Below, piece by piece: positions 52,201 through 62,001 of a stretch of 64,000 bases of DNA. Source of the stretch: Rhodococcus sp. IEGM 1381 (GTDB lineage Bacteria; Actinomycetota; Actinomycetes; Mycobacteriales; Mycobacteriaceae); contig NZ_JASHKQ010000001.1 in assembly GCF_030056795.1 (NCBI RefSeq), positions 1,116,001 through 1,180,000 of the forward strand, in the 5' to 3' direction. Position numbers and translations under genes: made by a program. The notes beneath the pieces are model-generated. The model did no database searches and was not told where the DNA came from. It saw nothing but the letters and a program-made list of their open reading frames with translations. Numbering within the stretch: the stretch's first letter is position 1; the number at the start of each line of letters is the position of its first letter.

Positions 52201-53264
52201 TTCGACCACACAGCCACGAAGTTCTCGGCCACCAGATAGGGAGCGTTGGCGCTGCGCAGGGTCTCCACTTCACGGCGGAGTCGGGTCAGCGCTTCCCGAT
52301 CGGTCACGAGGCGAGCGGTGGCGTCGGCGATCTCGACGGTTCCGCCGGCGACAACCAGTGCACCACCGTCGGTTTCGGACAGCGCGCCTTCCTCGAGGCA
52401 GACAACCGGGGTCTGGTAGGCGATGGCACGGCTCACCGAGCCGGACGCAGGGAACGCGTCGCCGTAGATGGAGCGTTTACCGTAGGGCACCACGAGTGCG
52501 CGGATGGACGCGAAGAAGGCGTCCTCGTCCGGTCCATTCACCTCTCCGAGAATCTCGACTCCGTCCACGGGGTCGAGCAGTTCGGTTCCGCGTCCGGCGA
52601 TGCGAATGGCAATGTCGTTCGGCAGACGGTCTCGAAGCTGCTGGAGCTGATCGAATCCTTTACCGCGGTAAACGAATCCGAACAGGCCGACGGCAAGGGG
52701 GCGATCCTCGGCCGGGGTGATGTCGGGGCGTTCGGGAACGAAATGCATCACTGCTTCTGCCGTCACGGCGGGGTAGCTGCGTTCCAGCGAGTCGGCACCG
52801 GAGCGGGTGAGCGCGAACAGTGTTCGACGTCCGACGACAGCGCGTTCCAACCGCCGCCACGCTGCCCGAAGTGGGTAGTGCAGGCCGTGATTGAGAACCT
52901 TCTTGCTTGCCAGGAATTTGGTGCGGGCAGGCCACCAGACGATGCCGGGTGGGTCGTGCACGGTCGCGGTCACCCGCGGGTTGCCGGTGAGACGAGCGGT
53001 CGCCCAGAACGGCATCACCGAGCCGCCGCTGAGTTCGCAGTGCACAACGGTCCTGCCTGGGTCGGCGTCGACGAGCTCCTGAATTGCTCGGCGGTGTTGC
53101 AGAATATCTCGTACCGAGTGCGACCCGGGCCCGTCATGGCGATATTCGATCACCTCGCCGAAGTGGGGACGCACGGCGTCTGCGAAATCGTCGGCATAGT
53201 CGCCTACCCCGCCCACTCCGGATCGAGGGGCGAGGTAGACGAGTCGGCAGTCGCGCAGAATCAT
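52197..53264 (-). CDS. Glycosyltransferase, GT-B fold
   Basis: A 355-residue glycosyltransferase. The N-terminus (VYLAPRSGVGGVGDYADDFA) has the acceptor-side glycine loop, HCELSGG and TVHDPPG follow, and the donor domain has PLAVGLFGFVYRGKGFDQL, RIAGRG and PYGKRSIYGDAFPASGSVSR with the Glu-rich EX7E equivalent altered. It starts with TGATG overlap to the acetyltransferase. Confidence 0.75.
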   Translation of the reverse strand: MILRDCRLVYLAPRSGVGGVGDYADDFADAVRPHFGEVIEYRHDGPGSHSVRDILQHRRAIQELVDADPGRTVVHCELSGGSVMPFWATARLTGNPRVTATVHDPPGIVWWPARTKFLASKKVLNHGLHYPLRAAWRRLERAVVGRRTLFALTRSGADSLERSYPAVTAEAVMHFVPERPDITPAEDRPLAVGLFGFVYRGKGFDQLQQLRDRLPNDIAIRIAGRGTELLDPVDGVEILGEVNGPDEDAFFASIRALVVPYGKRSIYGDAFPASGSVSRAIAYQTPVVCLEEGALSETDGGALVVAGGTVEIADATARLVTDREALTRLRREVETLRSANAPYLVAENFVAVWSK

Positions 53265-53881
53265 CAGTAGAACAGCGGCCGATACTTCGGGCGGTAGGCG
53301 AGAGCCTTGGGATCGCGCATCGCGCGTACCTTGGCGGGAACTCCGGCGACCACTTCGAGTTCGCCCACGTCTCCGCGCACCATGGAGCAACCGCCGACGA
53401 CCGCGCCGCGGCCCAGGGTCACGCCGCTGAGAAGCGTGCTGCGACTGGCGATCCACACGTAGTCGCCGATGACGCAGGGCTCGAGGATCGGGGTGAACTC
53501 CGGCGAATTGTGATCGTGGTAGCCGGCGATGATGTGGGTGTCACTGGCGATGACGACGTTGCTGCCGATCGTGATGCCTCCGCGGGCGTCGAGCATGCAG
53601 CGAAACCCGATGGAGCACGCGTCGCCGATGGTGAGACCCTCGGGATCGAGGATGGTGGTCCCACGGAAGATCGAGACGTCCTTGCCGATCGTCGCTCCGA
53701 ACGCGCGCAGGAAGTTCTGCCGAATCCAGTGTGACGGAATGAAGGTCACGAACATGTTGAAGCCGAGCGTGCCAATGCGGTTGCGCAGCTTCCGCTTGAA
53801 CGTGATGTCCTGCATCTTGTAGTTCGACACGTCGTAGATCTCGGGTTCCGCGTCGCCCACAGGCCGTTCCACCGCTGTCAT
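53264..53881 (-). CDS. Hexapeptide-repeat acetyltransferase (LbH family)
   Basis: A 205-residue left-handed beta-helix acyltransferase. Repeating hexads run from ATIGKDVSIFRGTTI to VVGGCSMVRGDV, with a catalytic His in AGYHDHN. The closest style is CysE/WcaF/MaaA-like polysaccharide O-acetyltransferases. It would acetylate a sugar of the exopolysaccharide with acetyl-CoA. Coupled to neighbours by ATGA/TGATG. Confidence 0.83.
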   Translation of the reverse strand: MTAVERPVGDAEPEIYDVSNYKMQDITFKRKLRNRIGTLGFNMFVTFIPSHWIRQNFLRAFGATIGKDVSIFRGTTILDPEGLTIGDACSIGFRCMLDARGGITIGSNVVIASDTHIIAGYHDHNSPEFTPILEPCVIGDYVWIASRSTLLSGVTLGRGAVVGGCSMVRGDVGELEVVAGVPAKVRAMRDPKALAYRPKYRPLFY

Positions 53882-54852
53882 GCTGCCATCTCCTCGCTCA
53901 TGTCGAACTCCACCATCGCCTTGACGATCTGATCGAAGTCCTTGGTCGGTGCCCAGCCCAACAGGTCCCGGGCTTTGGTGGCGTCGCCCACCATTCTTGC
54001 CGAGTCGACGGGTCTGAGCATCTCGGAGTCCGTGCGAACGTGGTCACGCCAGTTCTCGATACCCACGGCAGCGAAGGCGGCGGCCACGAAGTCCTCGACG
54101 CTGTGAGCCCTGCCGGTTGCGACGACGAAGTCCTCGCCCTTGCCGTACTCGGCCATGGCGAGCATCGCGCTAACGTAGTCCGGCGCCCAACCCCAGTCGC
54201 GTTCGGACGCGAGGTTGCCGAGCTCCAGGGTGCTCCTGGTACCTCGGGAGATTGCCGCGACCGCCTTGGTGATCTTGCGAGTCACGAAGGTATCCGGTCG
54301 GCGGGGTGACTCGTGGTTGTAGAGGATGGCGTTCGTCGCTTCCAATCCGCGGGACCGGTACACCTCGACCATGTTGTGACTCAAGGCCTTGGATGCGCCG
54401 TAGGGCGAGGTCGGTGCGATGCGCGTGCCCTCGTTTTGCAGGGTGACTCCGGATCCGGCGAAGATTTCGGCGCTGGACGCGTTGACCACCATGACGCGTT
54501 TGCCCGACGCTTCCTGGTGGCTGAAGCAGGCATCGAGAAGTGCCGTTGCCGAGATGCCGTTGACCGCGGCGGTGAGTACCGGGTCGTTCCACGATCGCCA
54601 CACCGACGAGATGCCGGCGAGGTGAAAGACGTAGTCGGGACTCGTGTCTCGGATCAGGACGGTTGCGGCTCCAGGTTCGGTGAGGTCGATGTCGTGCCGC
54701 TCGACGAGGGGGTCTGCCGATTCGCTGGGTGTGCCCGGTTTGGAGACGCCATGGACGGACCACCCGCGTTCGAGCAGGAGCTCGCACAGGTAGCTGCCGT
54801 CCTGCCCGGCCACTCCCGTGATCAGAGCAGTCGGAGTCTGTCCGGTGCTCAC
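53878..54852 (-). CDS. GDP-sugar epimerase/reductase, GMD/RMD-like
   Basis: A 324-residue extended [17 protein letters not shown] binds NAD(P), the catalytic triad has Ser in NASSAEIF and YGASK, and YNHESPRR with VTRKITKA is the GMD-type GDP-mannose-binding motif. Being adjacent to a bona fide gmd and more divergent, it may be the reductase (RMD) giving GDP-D-rhamnose or a second dehydratase. Sequence alone does not decide between these. Confidence 0.75.
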   Translation of the reverse strand: MSTGQTPTALITGVAGQDGSYLCELLLERGWSVHGVSKPGTPSESADPLVERHDIDLTEPGAATVLIRDTSPDYVFHLAGISSVWRSWNDPVLTAAVNGISATALLDACFSHQEASGKRVMVVNASSAEIFAGSGVTLQNEGTRIAPTSPYGASKALSHNMVEVYRSRGLEATNAILYNHESPRRPDTFVTRKITKAVAAISRGTRSTLELGNLASERDWGWAPDYVSAMLAMAEYGKGEDFVVATGRAHSVEDFVAAAFAAVGIENWRDHVRTDSEMLRPVDSARMVGDATKARDLLGWAPTKDFDQIVKAMVEFDMSEEMAA

Positions 54853-55844
54853 GCGATCTTTACAGCGGTGGGCGACTGTTCTGCGAGATCGTTGCGGACC
54901 ATCATCGACACGAGCTCGGGGAAGGCAACCTTCGGCTTCCAGCCGAGGACGGCGTGCGCCTTGGAGGCATCTCCGACCAGCAGGTCGACTTCGGCGGGCC
55001 GGAAGAAGCGTGGGTCGATCTTGACGTAGGGCTCCCAGTCCTCGATGTCCACTGCGGCGAACGCGTGGTCGAGCAGTTCGCGAATCGAGTGGGTTTCACC
55101 GGTCGAGATGACGTAGTCGTCCGCCTGGTCCTGTTGCAGCATGAGGTACATCGCTTCGACGTAGTCGCCCGCGAAGCCCCAGTCGCGCTTGGCGTCGAGG
55201 TTTCCGAGGGAAATGTCGGTCTGCAGTCCCAATGCGATGCGGGCTACCGAGCGCGTGACCTTCCGGGTCACGAATTCGACTCCGCGGCGGGGGGATTCGT
55301 GGTTGAAGAGGATGCCGGAGCTGGCGTGCATGCCGTAGGACTCACGGTAGTTGATGGTCATGTAGTGCCCGTAGACCTTGGCGACGCCGTATGGCGAACG
55401 TGGCCACAGCAGGGTGTCCTCACGCTGGGGCACCTGCTGAACCTTGCCGAACATCTCCGAGCTCGATGCCTGGTAGAAGCGAACCTGCTTGCCCGAGACC
55501 TGCTCGTAGAGTCGGGTGCTCTCGAGCATGTTCAGCACGCCGCCACCGGTCACGTCGGTGGTCAGGCGCGCGTTCTCCCACGAATACGCCACGAAGGACA
55601 CGGCTCCGAGGTTGTAGACCTCGTCGGGCGCTGCCACGGCGAATGCGCGCATCAGTCCGGACAGGTCGAGCAAGTCGCCGTGCAGTATTTCGACCTGGGG
55701 CAGCACCTGTTCGAGCATGGGTGCTTTCGGATTGTTCTGTCCGCGAAGCAGACCGAATACCCTGTAGCCCTTGCTCAGTAGCAGTTCGGCGAGGTAGAGG
55801 CCGTCTTGCCCGGTGATTCCGGTGATCAGTGCGCGCTTGGTCAT
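54849..55844 (-). CDS. gmd: GDP-mannose 4,6-dehydratase
   Basis: A 331-residue extended SDR with all GMD motifs: [14 protein letters not shown] at the N-terminus, [15 protein letters not shown] (Ser-Ser and catalytic Glu), [13 protein letters not shown] (Tyr-Lys), and [18 protein letters not shown] for GDP-mannose. It makes GDP-4-keto-6-deoxymannose, precursor of GDP-rhamnose, fucose or related sugars. ATGA overlaps on both sides. Confidence 0.92.
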   Translation of the reverse strand: MTKRALITGITGQDGLYLAELLLSKGYRVFGLLRGQNNPKAPMLEQVLPQVEILHGDLLDLSGLMRAFAVAAPDEVYNLGAVSFVAYSWENARLTTDVTGGGVLNMLESTRLYEQVSGKQVRFYQASSSEMFGKVQQVPQREDTLLWPRSPYGVAKVYGHYMTINYRESYGMHASSGILFNHESPRRGVEFVTRKVTRSVARIALGLQTDISLGNLDAKRDWGFAGDYVEAMYLMLQQDQADDYVISTGETHSIRELLDHAFAAVDIEDWEPYVKIDPRFFRPAEVDLLVGDASKAHAVLGWKPKVAFPELVSMMVRNDLAEQSPTAVKIA

Positions 55845-56980
55845 CGCGACGCCGTCCTCTCGATTGGTGCCGCGTACATTTCTGTCACTGCGGCGATCAG
55901 TTCGGCCGCGAAGCGTTCTTCACTGAACTGCTCCACATGTGCCTGGATCTTCAGGGGTTCCCAGGTGGCTCGTTCGAGAGCAGCCACCGCGTCGCGAATC
56001 GAATCCGGTTGTGGTTGGTCGAAATACACCCCGGACACATTCTCCTCGACGGTGTCGAGGAAGCCGCCCCAGCGCAGTACAGCACTGGGCTTGCCGTGAT
56101 AACCCGCTTCGATGGGGGTCAATCCGTAATCTTCATAGCTCGCGGCGATCAAACCGTTACAGCCCTGGTACAGCCAGCTCATCTGACCCGCGCTGAGGTC
56201 GCTGAGCATGAGCACGTTGTGGGGCGCGAGCTTTCGCAACCGATCCGCTTCGGGCCCGCGACCGACGACGATCAATTTGCGATCGGTGCCCGCGAACGCT
56301 GCCATCACCTTGTCGACGTTCTTGTACGGCAGCAGTCGTGAGATGCACAGGTAGTACTCGGATGCGCCGAGCCAGGCCGATGCTTCCGGGATCGACTGAG
56401 GTGGTGCGGTTTCGACCGTGAACGGTGCCGGCAGCACGGTGGACGGTATGCCGTACGCGTCGGTGATGCGCTGCTGCACCACGGTGGAGATGGCCAGGTA
56501 GCGGTCGGCCGAGAGCGCTGCTCGGTTGTCCCACTTGCGTAGTGGCCACGAGAGGAACTTCAGCGCAACGCGTTTGAGTGGGCTGCGGGATTCGCCCAGG
56601 TACATCTGAGACTCGTACAACCAACGAGCGGGCGAGTAGCAGTAGACGAGTTTGCGGCCGTTGGTGTGGAACCCGTGTGCCCAGCCGCTGGTGCTGGTGA
56701 GAACCACGTCGGCGTCGATCTCGATCGAGGACGAAGCGAACGGCAGCAGGGGGAGGGCCGCGCGGTGGTTCTTGCGCAGGAAGCCGATTCGGTTCAACGA
56801 GGACGGCCGGATGTCGAGGCCCGCGAACTCGGGGAACGTCGTCGACGGCTCGTAGAGGGTGGTGTAGACGGGCGCATCGGGAAACGCGCGGGCCATCGCG
56901 AGCACAACCTTCTCCGCGCCGCCGCGTTGCGTCAGGTAGTCGTGAGCGATCGCCACGCGAGGACCTGGTCGGTCGGTCAT
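55841..56980 (-). CDS. Glycosyltransferase, GT4 family, first gene of the EPS operon
   Basis: A 379-residue GT-B enzyme. The N-terminus VAIAHDYLTQRGGAEKVVLA holds the acceptor loop; YLCISRLLPYKNVDKVMAAF, KLIVVGRGPEADRLRKLA and AASYEDYGLTPIEAGYHGKP are the GT4 donor-site motifs with the EX7E pattern. ATG 56980 has AGGA about eight bases upstream. As promoter-proximal gene of eight leftward overlapping genes, its start sets expression of the whole block. Confidence 0.86.
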   Translation of the reverse strand: MTDRPGPRVAIAHDYLTQRGGAEKVVLAMARAFPDAPVYTTLYEPSTTFPEFAGLDIRPSSLNRIGFLRKNHRAALPLLPFASSSIEIDADVVLTSTSGWAHGFHTNGRKLVYCYSPARWLYESQMYLGESRSPLKRVALKFLSWPLRKWDNRAALSADRYLAISTVVQQRITDAYGIPSTVLPAPFTVETAPPQSIPEASAWLGASEYYLCISRLLPYKNVDKVMAAFAGTDRKLIVVGRGPEADRLRKLAPHNVLMLSDLSAGQMSWLYQGCNGLIAASYEDYGLTPIEAGYHGKPSAVLRWGGFLDTVEENVSGVYFDQPQPDSIRDAVAALERATWEPLKIQAHVEQFSEERFAAELIAAVTEMYAAPIERTASR

Positions 56981-57417
56981 GCGACCGTCCTGTCGTCTCG
57001 CTGCACCCGGCACTCAGGCGTGAAAATGTCTGCGTTCATGAGCAACCCATCGTGTCGAACCATTCTCGAGCGGAGCTAAGGGGTCCCGAACACCGAATCG
57101 AACTCGGTGCGCAGCGCGCAATCGGAACGACGTGATGACAGCGTCCCCCGACGAGACGTACGAACAATCGACATGATCCTGCCACGAAGAGTCATTTGTT
57201 CGCTGTATATGAATATCCGCTATGCAGCCGAATTACCAGCGCCGAGTGAGATGGTTCACAGTGCAAAATAAATGACACGAATCGGGAAACCGTCTCTTCG
57301 CGCAGAGTTAACGTGACGGCAATGAATTGAATCGGATTTAGGCGGCGAGTTCGAAATGAGACGCAGAAAAAGGCACGGCGATACCAGTCCGATCGGTATG
57401 GGAATGTCGTTTCGGCG
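56981..57417. other. 437-bp AT-richer gene-free region upstream of the EPS operon
   Basis: This stretch separates the EPS operon start from the 3' end of the second glycoside hydrolase. Part is markedly AT-richer than the surroundings (around 57190-57330, e.g. TTTGTTCGCTGTATATGAAT), consistent with promoter elements for leftward transcription. An inverted repeat CACCGA-N7-TCGGTG lies at 57091-57109. No protein-like frame was seen. Confidence 0.5.
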
Positions 57418-58905
57418 TCACCGTGTGACGGTTGTCCCCACCCACGGTGCCCACGAGATGGAGCCGTACTGGAATGTCACTTTCACGCCACCGCCGGGCT
57501 GAGGCAGCTCGTCGCTCGTCGCAGGTCCCAGGGTGGGATCCCAGGCCGCGAAGATGCCACCACCGATGTTGTGGGTGCCGCCGATGGCGGTGGAGAACAC
57601 CCGTAGTCCGACCGGACTGTCGAAGTCCTGATAAGTGCCGTTGAACGACGTCGTGGGTAGATAGCCGGTGTAGCGCACCGCCTCTGCGACCGCACGCGGA
57701 ACCGCTACGAAGCCGCTGGGCATCTCGTACAGCACGGCGTCCTGCCGGTACTGCGCCCATGTGTCACGGACCGGGAACACCGGGCCCAGTACCGCTCCCC
57801 AGCTGTTCGGGGCGGCCGCGAATCGGTTGTATTCGGCTGTGCGGGGAATGCCTTGTTGCAACAGGCCCATCAGTCCCCACAGGGCCGTCTTGGCACCCCA
57901 ATTGGTCTCGAGCAGCCCGAACGTGTCCTCGGGGTCGCTGCTTCCGGTCACCTTGTCCCGCAGTGTGTAGAGAAAGATCGGTCCGGTGTACGGTAGCTCG
58001 CGCCATTTCTGAACGAAGTCGACGATCATCGCGTTCTGTTGGTCGTACGACACCGCGGAGGTGGGAACCCCGTACTCGGTAGCCCAGATCGTCTTGCTTC
58101 CATCACCCTTGGCAACCATCAGGTTGCGGATGTCCAGGATCTGTCGGGCTGGTGAATGGTCGACGTAGGGGCCTTCGGAGAACTTCAGCGAGTACTGGTA
58201 CGGGTGGTAGGAAAACGCGTCGAAGTAGCCCTTGGCGCCAGCGGCGTACATCTGCGTGGCAAAAGTGACGGGGTTGATGTTGCCCCAGTAGTCCTCGGTC
58301 GCGCCCAGTACGCCACCGATCACGGTTGCAGCAGAGTCGGCTGCCTTGATCTTGGGGTAGGCGGCCTTGAGCAGGGCGGTGTAGCCCGCGGCGTCGGGTT
58401 GTGGTCCGTAGAACGCGACTCCGTTCGGCTCGTTCCAGATCTCGTAATCGGCCACTTTGCCCTTGTACCTTGCGGCGACTTTTCCGGCGAAATCACCGAA
58501 TGCGGCCGGCGAGGCGGGACGGGTGTTGATGGGTTGGTTCACCGGCGAGGTGGCCCAAGCTGGGGTGTAGGCGATGATTCCCAGCATCGAGATATTGGCT
58601 GCTCGCAGCTTGTTCACCACGCGGTCGACGGGTGCCCAGTTCGGCTGCCCCTGGATGGGCTCGACGGTCGACCACGGGATGGCGATGCGCATGGACTTCA
58701 CGCCTATGGCGGTGACGAATTGGACGGTGGTGTCCAATTCGGCGTCCGTGGACCAGAGCAGACCGCCGCCGTCCGAGATGCCGACACCGGGGGGTGTCGG
58801 GGCTGCTTGGGCCGGCGCTTGCGCGCCGAATGCAAGACCGGCAGCGACGATCATCGCTGTTGTCGCTGAAATCAATGTGCGAAAGCCACCACGAAAGTGA
58901 ACCAT
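57418..58905 (-). CDS. Secreted glycoside hydrolase, cellulase/GH39-like, with C-terminal extension
   Basis: A 495-residue exported hydrolase, homologous in layout to 48897-49931. The signal peptide ends near APAQAAP, ADYEIWNEPN near 155 has the acid/base and WATEYGVP near 265 the nucleophile. About 150 extra C-terminal residues (from AEYNRFAAAPNSWGAVLG) resemble a beta-rich, LGFP-like or carbohydrate/cell-wall-binding module. GGAG lies about ten bases before ATG 58905. A palindrome-like GAATTG-TG-CAATTC (58982-58995) lies upstream. Confidence 0.75.
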   Translation of the reverse strand: MVHFRGGFRTLISATTAMIVAAGLAFGAQAPAQAAPTPPGVGISDGGGLLWSTDAELDTTVQFVTAIGVKSMRIAIPWSTVEPIQGQPNWAPVDRVVNKLRAANISMLGIIAYTPAWATSPVNQPINTRPASPAAFGDFAGKVAARYKGKVADYEIWNEPNGVAFYGPQPDAAGYTALLKAAYPKIKAADSAATVIGGVLGATEDYWGNINPVTFATQMYAAGAKGYFDAFSYHPYQYSLKFSEGPYVDHSPARQILDIRNLMVAKGDGSKTIWATEYGVPTSAVSYDQQNAMIVDFVQKWRELPYTGPIFLYTLRDKVTGSSDPEDTFGLLETNWGAKTALWGLMGLLQQGIPRTAEYNRFAAAPNSWGAVLGPVFPVRDTWAQYRQDAVLYEMPSGFVAVPRAVAEAVRYTGYLPTTSFNGTYQDFDSPVGLRVFSTAIGGTHNIGGGIFAAWDPTLGPATSDELPQPGGGVKVTFQYGSISWAPWVGTTVTR

Positions 58906-59014
58906 CTCGAATTCTCTCCACCAGGGGGTCCGTGCCAACATTCGACGGGCCGGTTCGAGGAATCATTCCACTACAACTGCCGAATTGTGCAATTCACAAC
59001 AAAAGGTCCGATGG

Positions 59015-60475
59015 TTATGAAACTGCGAGTGAAGTACTTTCCTGTGAAACCAAGCTTTTGGATTCTGTCGCGTCCGTAAGACCAGCCTGATGGTTGCTTC
59101 GAGTGGCCAATTCCCATGCATGGACCAGAAATACGAGCATTACCGAAAAGGCCATGGTCGTCGCCGGAATGGTAACCACCGGGAAGTCGAGTTGCAGCGC
59201 GACGATCGAGAAGCCGATGAAGGTGGCACCGTAGAAGCCCAACTCCCAGCGTCCCGATCGCATCAGCTTGTATCCGATGAATGCGCCGACGACGAGTATC
59301 GCGGCGAAGGCGAGTCCGGTCAGCAACCCACCGCGGTAGATGGTCAGCAGTGGGGAGTTCGCGACGTAGTTGACCTCGAAAGCGACCACCGGGTCGACGA
59401 ATTCGGCCCGTCCCCACCCCAGCCCGAACATCCAGTGCCCTTGCATGAGCCGCGGGAATTCCACGAGGGCGTCACCGCGGGCACTCGAGCCTGCGTCCCC
59501 GCTACCGAACGACGAGAAGACGCGATTTCGTACGCTGGGCACTGCGAGAGCCCCGATGAACGCGGCTGCGAATGCGCCGATGATGGCCAGACGTTCTCGG
59601 GTCCGAAGTTGCTGGAACACGAACATCAGCATCACGCCGAACACCACCGAGAACAAGGCTGCCCGCGAGAGCGTCAGCACGATCGACAGGAACAGCAGCG
59701 CGGAGAGTGCGGTACGCAGGTAGCCGCGAAGCAGCAGGATGCACAGCATCAGCGCCAGCACGAAGCCGATTCCCGCCGCATTGGGGTCGACGTACGTTCC
59801 CGCCAGACGCACCGTCGTCGCGCCACCCGGGCTGTAGACGAATCGGTTGCTCTCCTCCTCGGTGCCGTAGCCCAGGACGGATAGGTAGCGAATGAGCTTT
59901 CCGGCGGGGTCGCCGACGAGGATGACCACTGCGAAGGCGGCGGCCGCCGAGGCGGCGTAGACGTAGATTCGGCCGAACAGCTTCAATTCGTCTCTGGGCA
60001 TGCGCAGGAGACAGACGGCAACGAGCGTGGACACCAGCCACTTACCGAATTCGACGTAGTCGACCAGTGAGCCACTTGTGGCGACCAATGACAAAGTCGA
60101 GGTGACGAGCAGCGCAATGATCGTCATTTCACCCCATGTGATGCGGCTCACCGCCATGCGGTGGATCACAGTTGCCAAGATGACGGCGATGCCGAGTGCG
60201 AAGACCAGGGGTGCATGCACTCCCGGGATGTAGCCGAACGGTAGGGCTCCCAGTGAAAATGCAAGAGCGCGAGTCAAATACAGCGGATGACGTAGGCCTA
60301 TGTACGCTCCTATCGTCAGCGCAGCGAGACCGATTGCGCCCAGTTTCGCTGGTGTTCCGCCGACGATCATTGCGAATGTAACGAAAACGGGAACAACCAC
60401 GATGGCTGCGACACCGGCTCGTCGAGTCATGCTCATGGACACTGATGTTGTCACGGTTTCACTCACTCGCAACAT
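59015..60475 (-). CDS. O-antigen ligase/polymerase-like membrane protein
   Basis: A polytopic protein of about 486 residues with some 11-12 helices. The diagnostic periplasmic loop region of Wzy/WaaL-like proteins is seen in GTYVDPNAAGIGFVLALMLC, LSIVLTLSRAALFSVVFG and HWMFGLGWGRAEF. It would polymerise or ligate the exported repeat units. Start is uncertain: ATG 60475, 60436 or 60430. Its promoter region is shared with the divergent BY-kinase-like gene. Confidence 0.75.
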   Translation of the reverse strand: MLRVSETVTTSVSMSMTRRAGVAAIVVVPVFVTFAMIVGGTPAKLGAIGLAALTIGAYIGLRHPLYLTRALAFSLGALPFGYIPGVHAPLVFALGIAVILATVIHRMAVSRITWGEMTIIALLVTSTLSLVATSGSLVDYVEFGKWLVSTLVAVCLLRMPRDELKLFGRIYVYAASAAAAFAVVILVGDPAGKLIRYLSVLGYGTEEESNRFVYSPGGATTVRLAGTYVDPNAAGIGFVLALMLCILLLRGYLRTALSALLFLSIVLTLSRAALFSVVFGVMLMFVFQQLRTRERLAIIGAFAAAFIGALAVPSVRNRVFSSFGSGDAGSSARGDALVEFPRLMQGHWMFGLGWGRAEFVDPVVAFEVNYVANSPLLTIYRGGLLTGLAFAAILVVGAFIGYKLMRSGRWELGFYGATFIGFSIVALQLDFPVVTIPATTMAFSVMLVFLVHAWELATRSNHQAGLTDATESKSLVSQESTSLAVS

Positions 60476-60546
60476 GTACGTCGTGCCGAATCCTTCGCTG
60501 CGCTTTATTCTTTCCCCTTGACCGATGTCTTTCGATAGGAGCACTC

Positions 60547-61998
60547 GTGGAGATTCGAGAGTACGGGCGGATTCTTCGCGCGGGTTGGTGGATCGTCGCG
60601 CTCGTGACGGTCATCGGCATCGCCGGAGGCTGGGCCTACACGTTCTTCACGGCACCGCAGTATCAGGCGTGCGCGCGTTTGTTCGTCACCACCGAAGGTG
60701 GCAGTTCGGTCGGGGAGGCGTACCAGAACAACCTGTTCTCCCAGGAGCGTGTGTCGTCCTACGCGGGACTGGCGACCAGCACCCAGGTGGCTCAGCGTGC
60801 CGTCGATCAGTTGCAGCTGTCGATGTCGGCGGAAGAGCTGCGCTCACGAGTCACCGCAACGCCCATCGAGAAGACGGTCCTCCTCGACCTCTGCGCCACC
60901 GACGCCGATCCAGCGGTCGCTCAGGTGTTGACCAACGCGGTCGCCGGTCAGTTGACGCAGCTGGTGCAGGAACTCGAAACCTCGCAGCGCGGCGGCAGCC
61001 CGGCGGCCGGTGCCACCATCGTCGATCAGGGCGACGTCCCGTCGACTCCGATCGGTATGGGTCTGTACACCGCTCTCGGCCTGGGCGCGGCCATCGGCCT
61101 CGTCTTTGGCCTGGCTCTCGCTCTCTTGCGCGGTCTGATGGACCGTTCGATCAGAGATCGGCCACGGGCGGAGGAGATTTCGGGCCGCGTGGTGCTCGGG
61201 GGTCTTCCGGTCGATGCATCTCGACCCAAATCGGCAGTGGCGTTCATGAGCAAGATGGGTGAACCACTGCGCGCGCTGCGCACCAACATTCGATTCCTCG
61301 GTGGCGGATCACCTCCGCGCGTCATCACCGTCACCAGTCCTGCTGCGGGCGAAGGACGGACAAGTACCGCGATCGACCTGGCATCCGTTCTGGCCGAGGC
61401 CGGTCACAAGGTGTTGCTCGTCGGCGGCGACCTGCGTGACGATGCCTTGGGCAACCGACTCGGCCTGAGCCAGGGTAGTGGCTTGTCGACGGTGCTCTCG
61501 GGTGAGCATCGCGTCGAGGACGCAATTCAGCGTGACGTGTTCGACGGTGTGTCGGTGCTGCCGTCGGGTCCCGTTCCGCCGAATCCGAGTGAGTTGCTGG
61601 GATCGGATCGCGCGCAGGTGCTGCTCGAGTCTCTACGCGGCGACTATCGCTACGTGATCGTCGACACCCCGCCCTTGCTGAAGGTGACCGACGGTGCGAT
61701 TCTCACCGCATTGGCAGACGGCACACTGGTTCTCGCGCGTACCGGCCGCACCACCCGTGACGCGCTGCGTCGGGCCGTCAAGGTGCTCGACGGCGTCAAC
61801 GGCACTGTGTTGGGCGTGGTCACCACCTTCGAACCAGCGCGCCACCGTTTGCGCGCGGGCTCCGGCCGATCGGCCGGCAACAGCGAAACCGGCTCCAGCG
61901 CTTCGCATTCGGCGAGCAAATTCGGCGTGTCATCAGGATCGGACCAGGTGAAGTCCGAGGACAGCACATCTGCGTCGTCGTCGGCGAGCAGAGGGTAG
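60547..61998 (+). CDS. Wzc/CapB-like chain-length and BY-kinase-family protein with altered nucleotide site
   Basis: A 483-residue protein. An N-terminal Wzz domain with two membrane helices (WWIVALVTVIGIAGGWAY; LYTALGLGAAIGLVFGLALA) is fused to a cytoplasmic BY-kinase-like domain. The Walker A segment reads SPAAGEGRTSTA, with Arg in place of the usual Lys. The Walker A' reads LLVGGDLRD, where the first Asp of DxDxR is Gly. Walker B VIVDTPP is intact. The C-terminus is Ser-rich rather than Tyr-rich. Start GTG 60547 has AGGAG five bases upstream. Likely a regulatory or inactive kinase controlling polymer length. Confidence 0.82.
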   Translation: MEIREYGRILRAGWWIVALVTVIGIAGGWAYTFFTAPQYQACARLFVTTEGGSSVGEAYQNNLFSQERVSSYAGLATSTQVAQRAVDQLQLSMSAEELRSRVTATPIEKTVLLDLCATDADPAVAQVLTNAVAGQLTQLVQELETSQRGGSPAAGATIVDQGDVPSTPIGMGLYTALGLGAAIGLVFGLALALLRGLMDRSIRDRPRAEEISGRVVLGGLPVDASRPKSAVAFMSKMGEPLRALRTNIRFLGGGSPPRVITVTSPAAGEGRTSTAIDLASVLAEAGHKVLLVGGDLRDDALGNRLGLSQGSGLSTVLSGEHRVEDAIQRDVFDGVSVLPSGPVPPNPSELLGSDRAQVLLESLRGDYRYVIVDTPPLLKVTDGAILTALADGTLVLARTGRTTRDALRRAVKVLDGVNGTVLGVVTTFEPARHRLRAGSGRSAGNSETGSSASHSASKFGVSSGSDQVKSEDSTSASSSASRG

Positions 61999-62001
61999 CC
62001 C

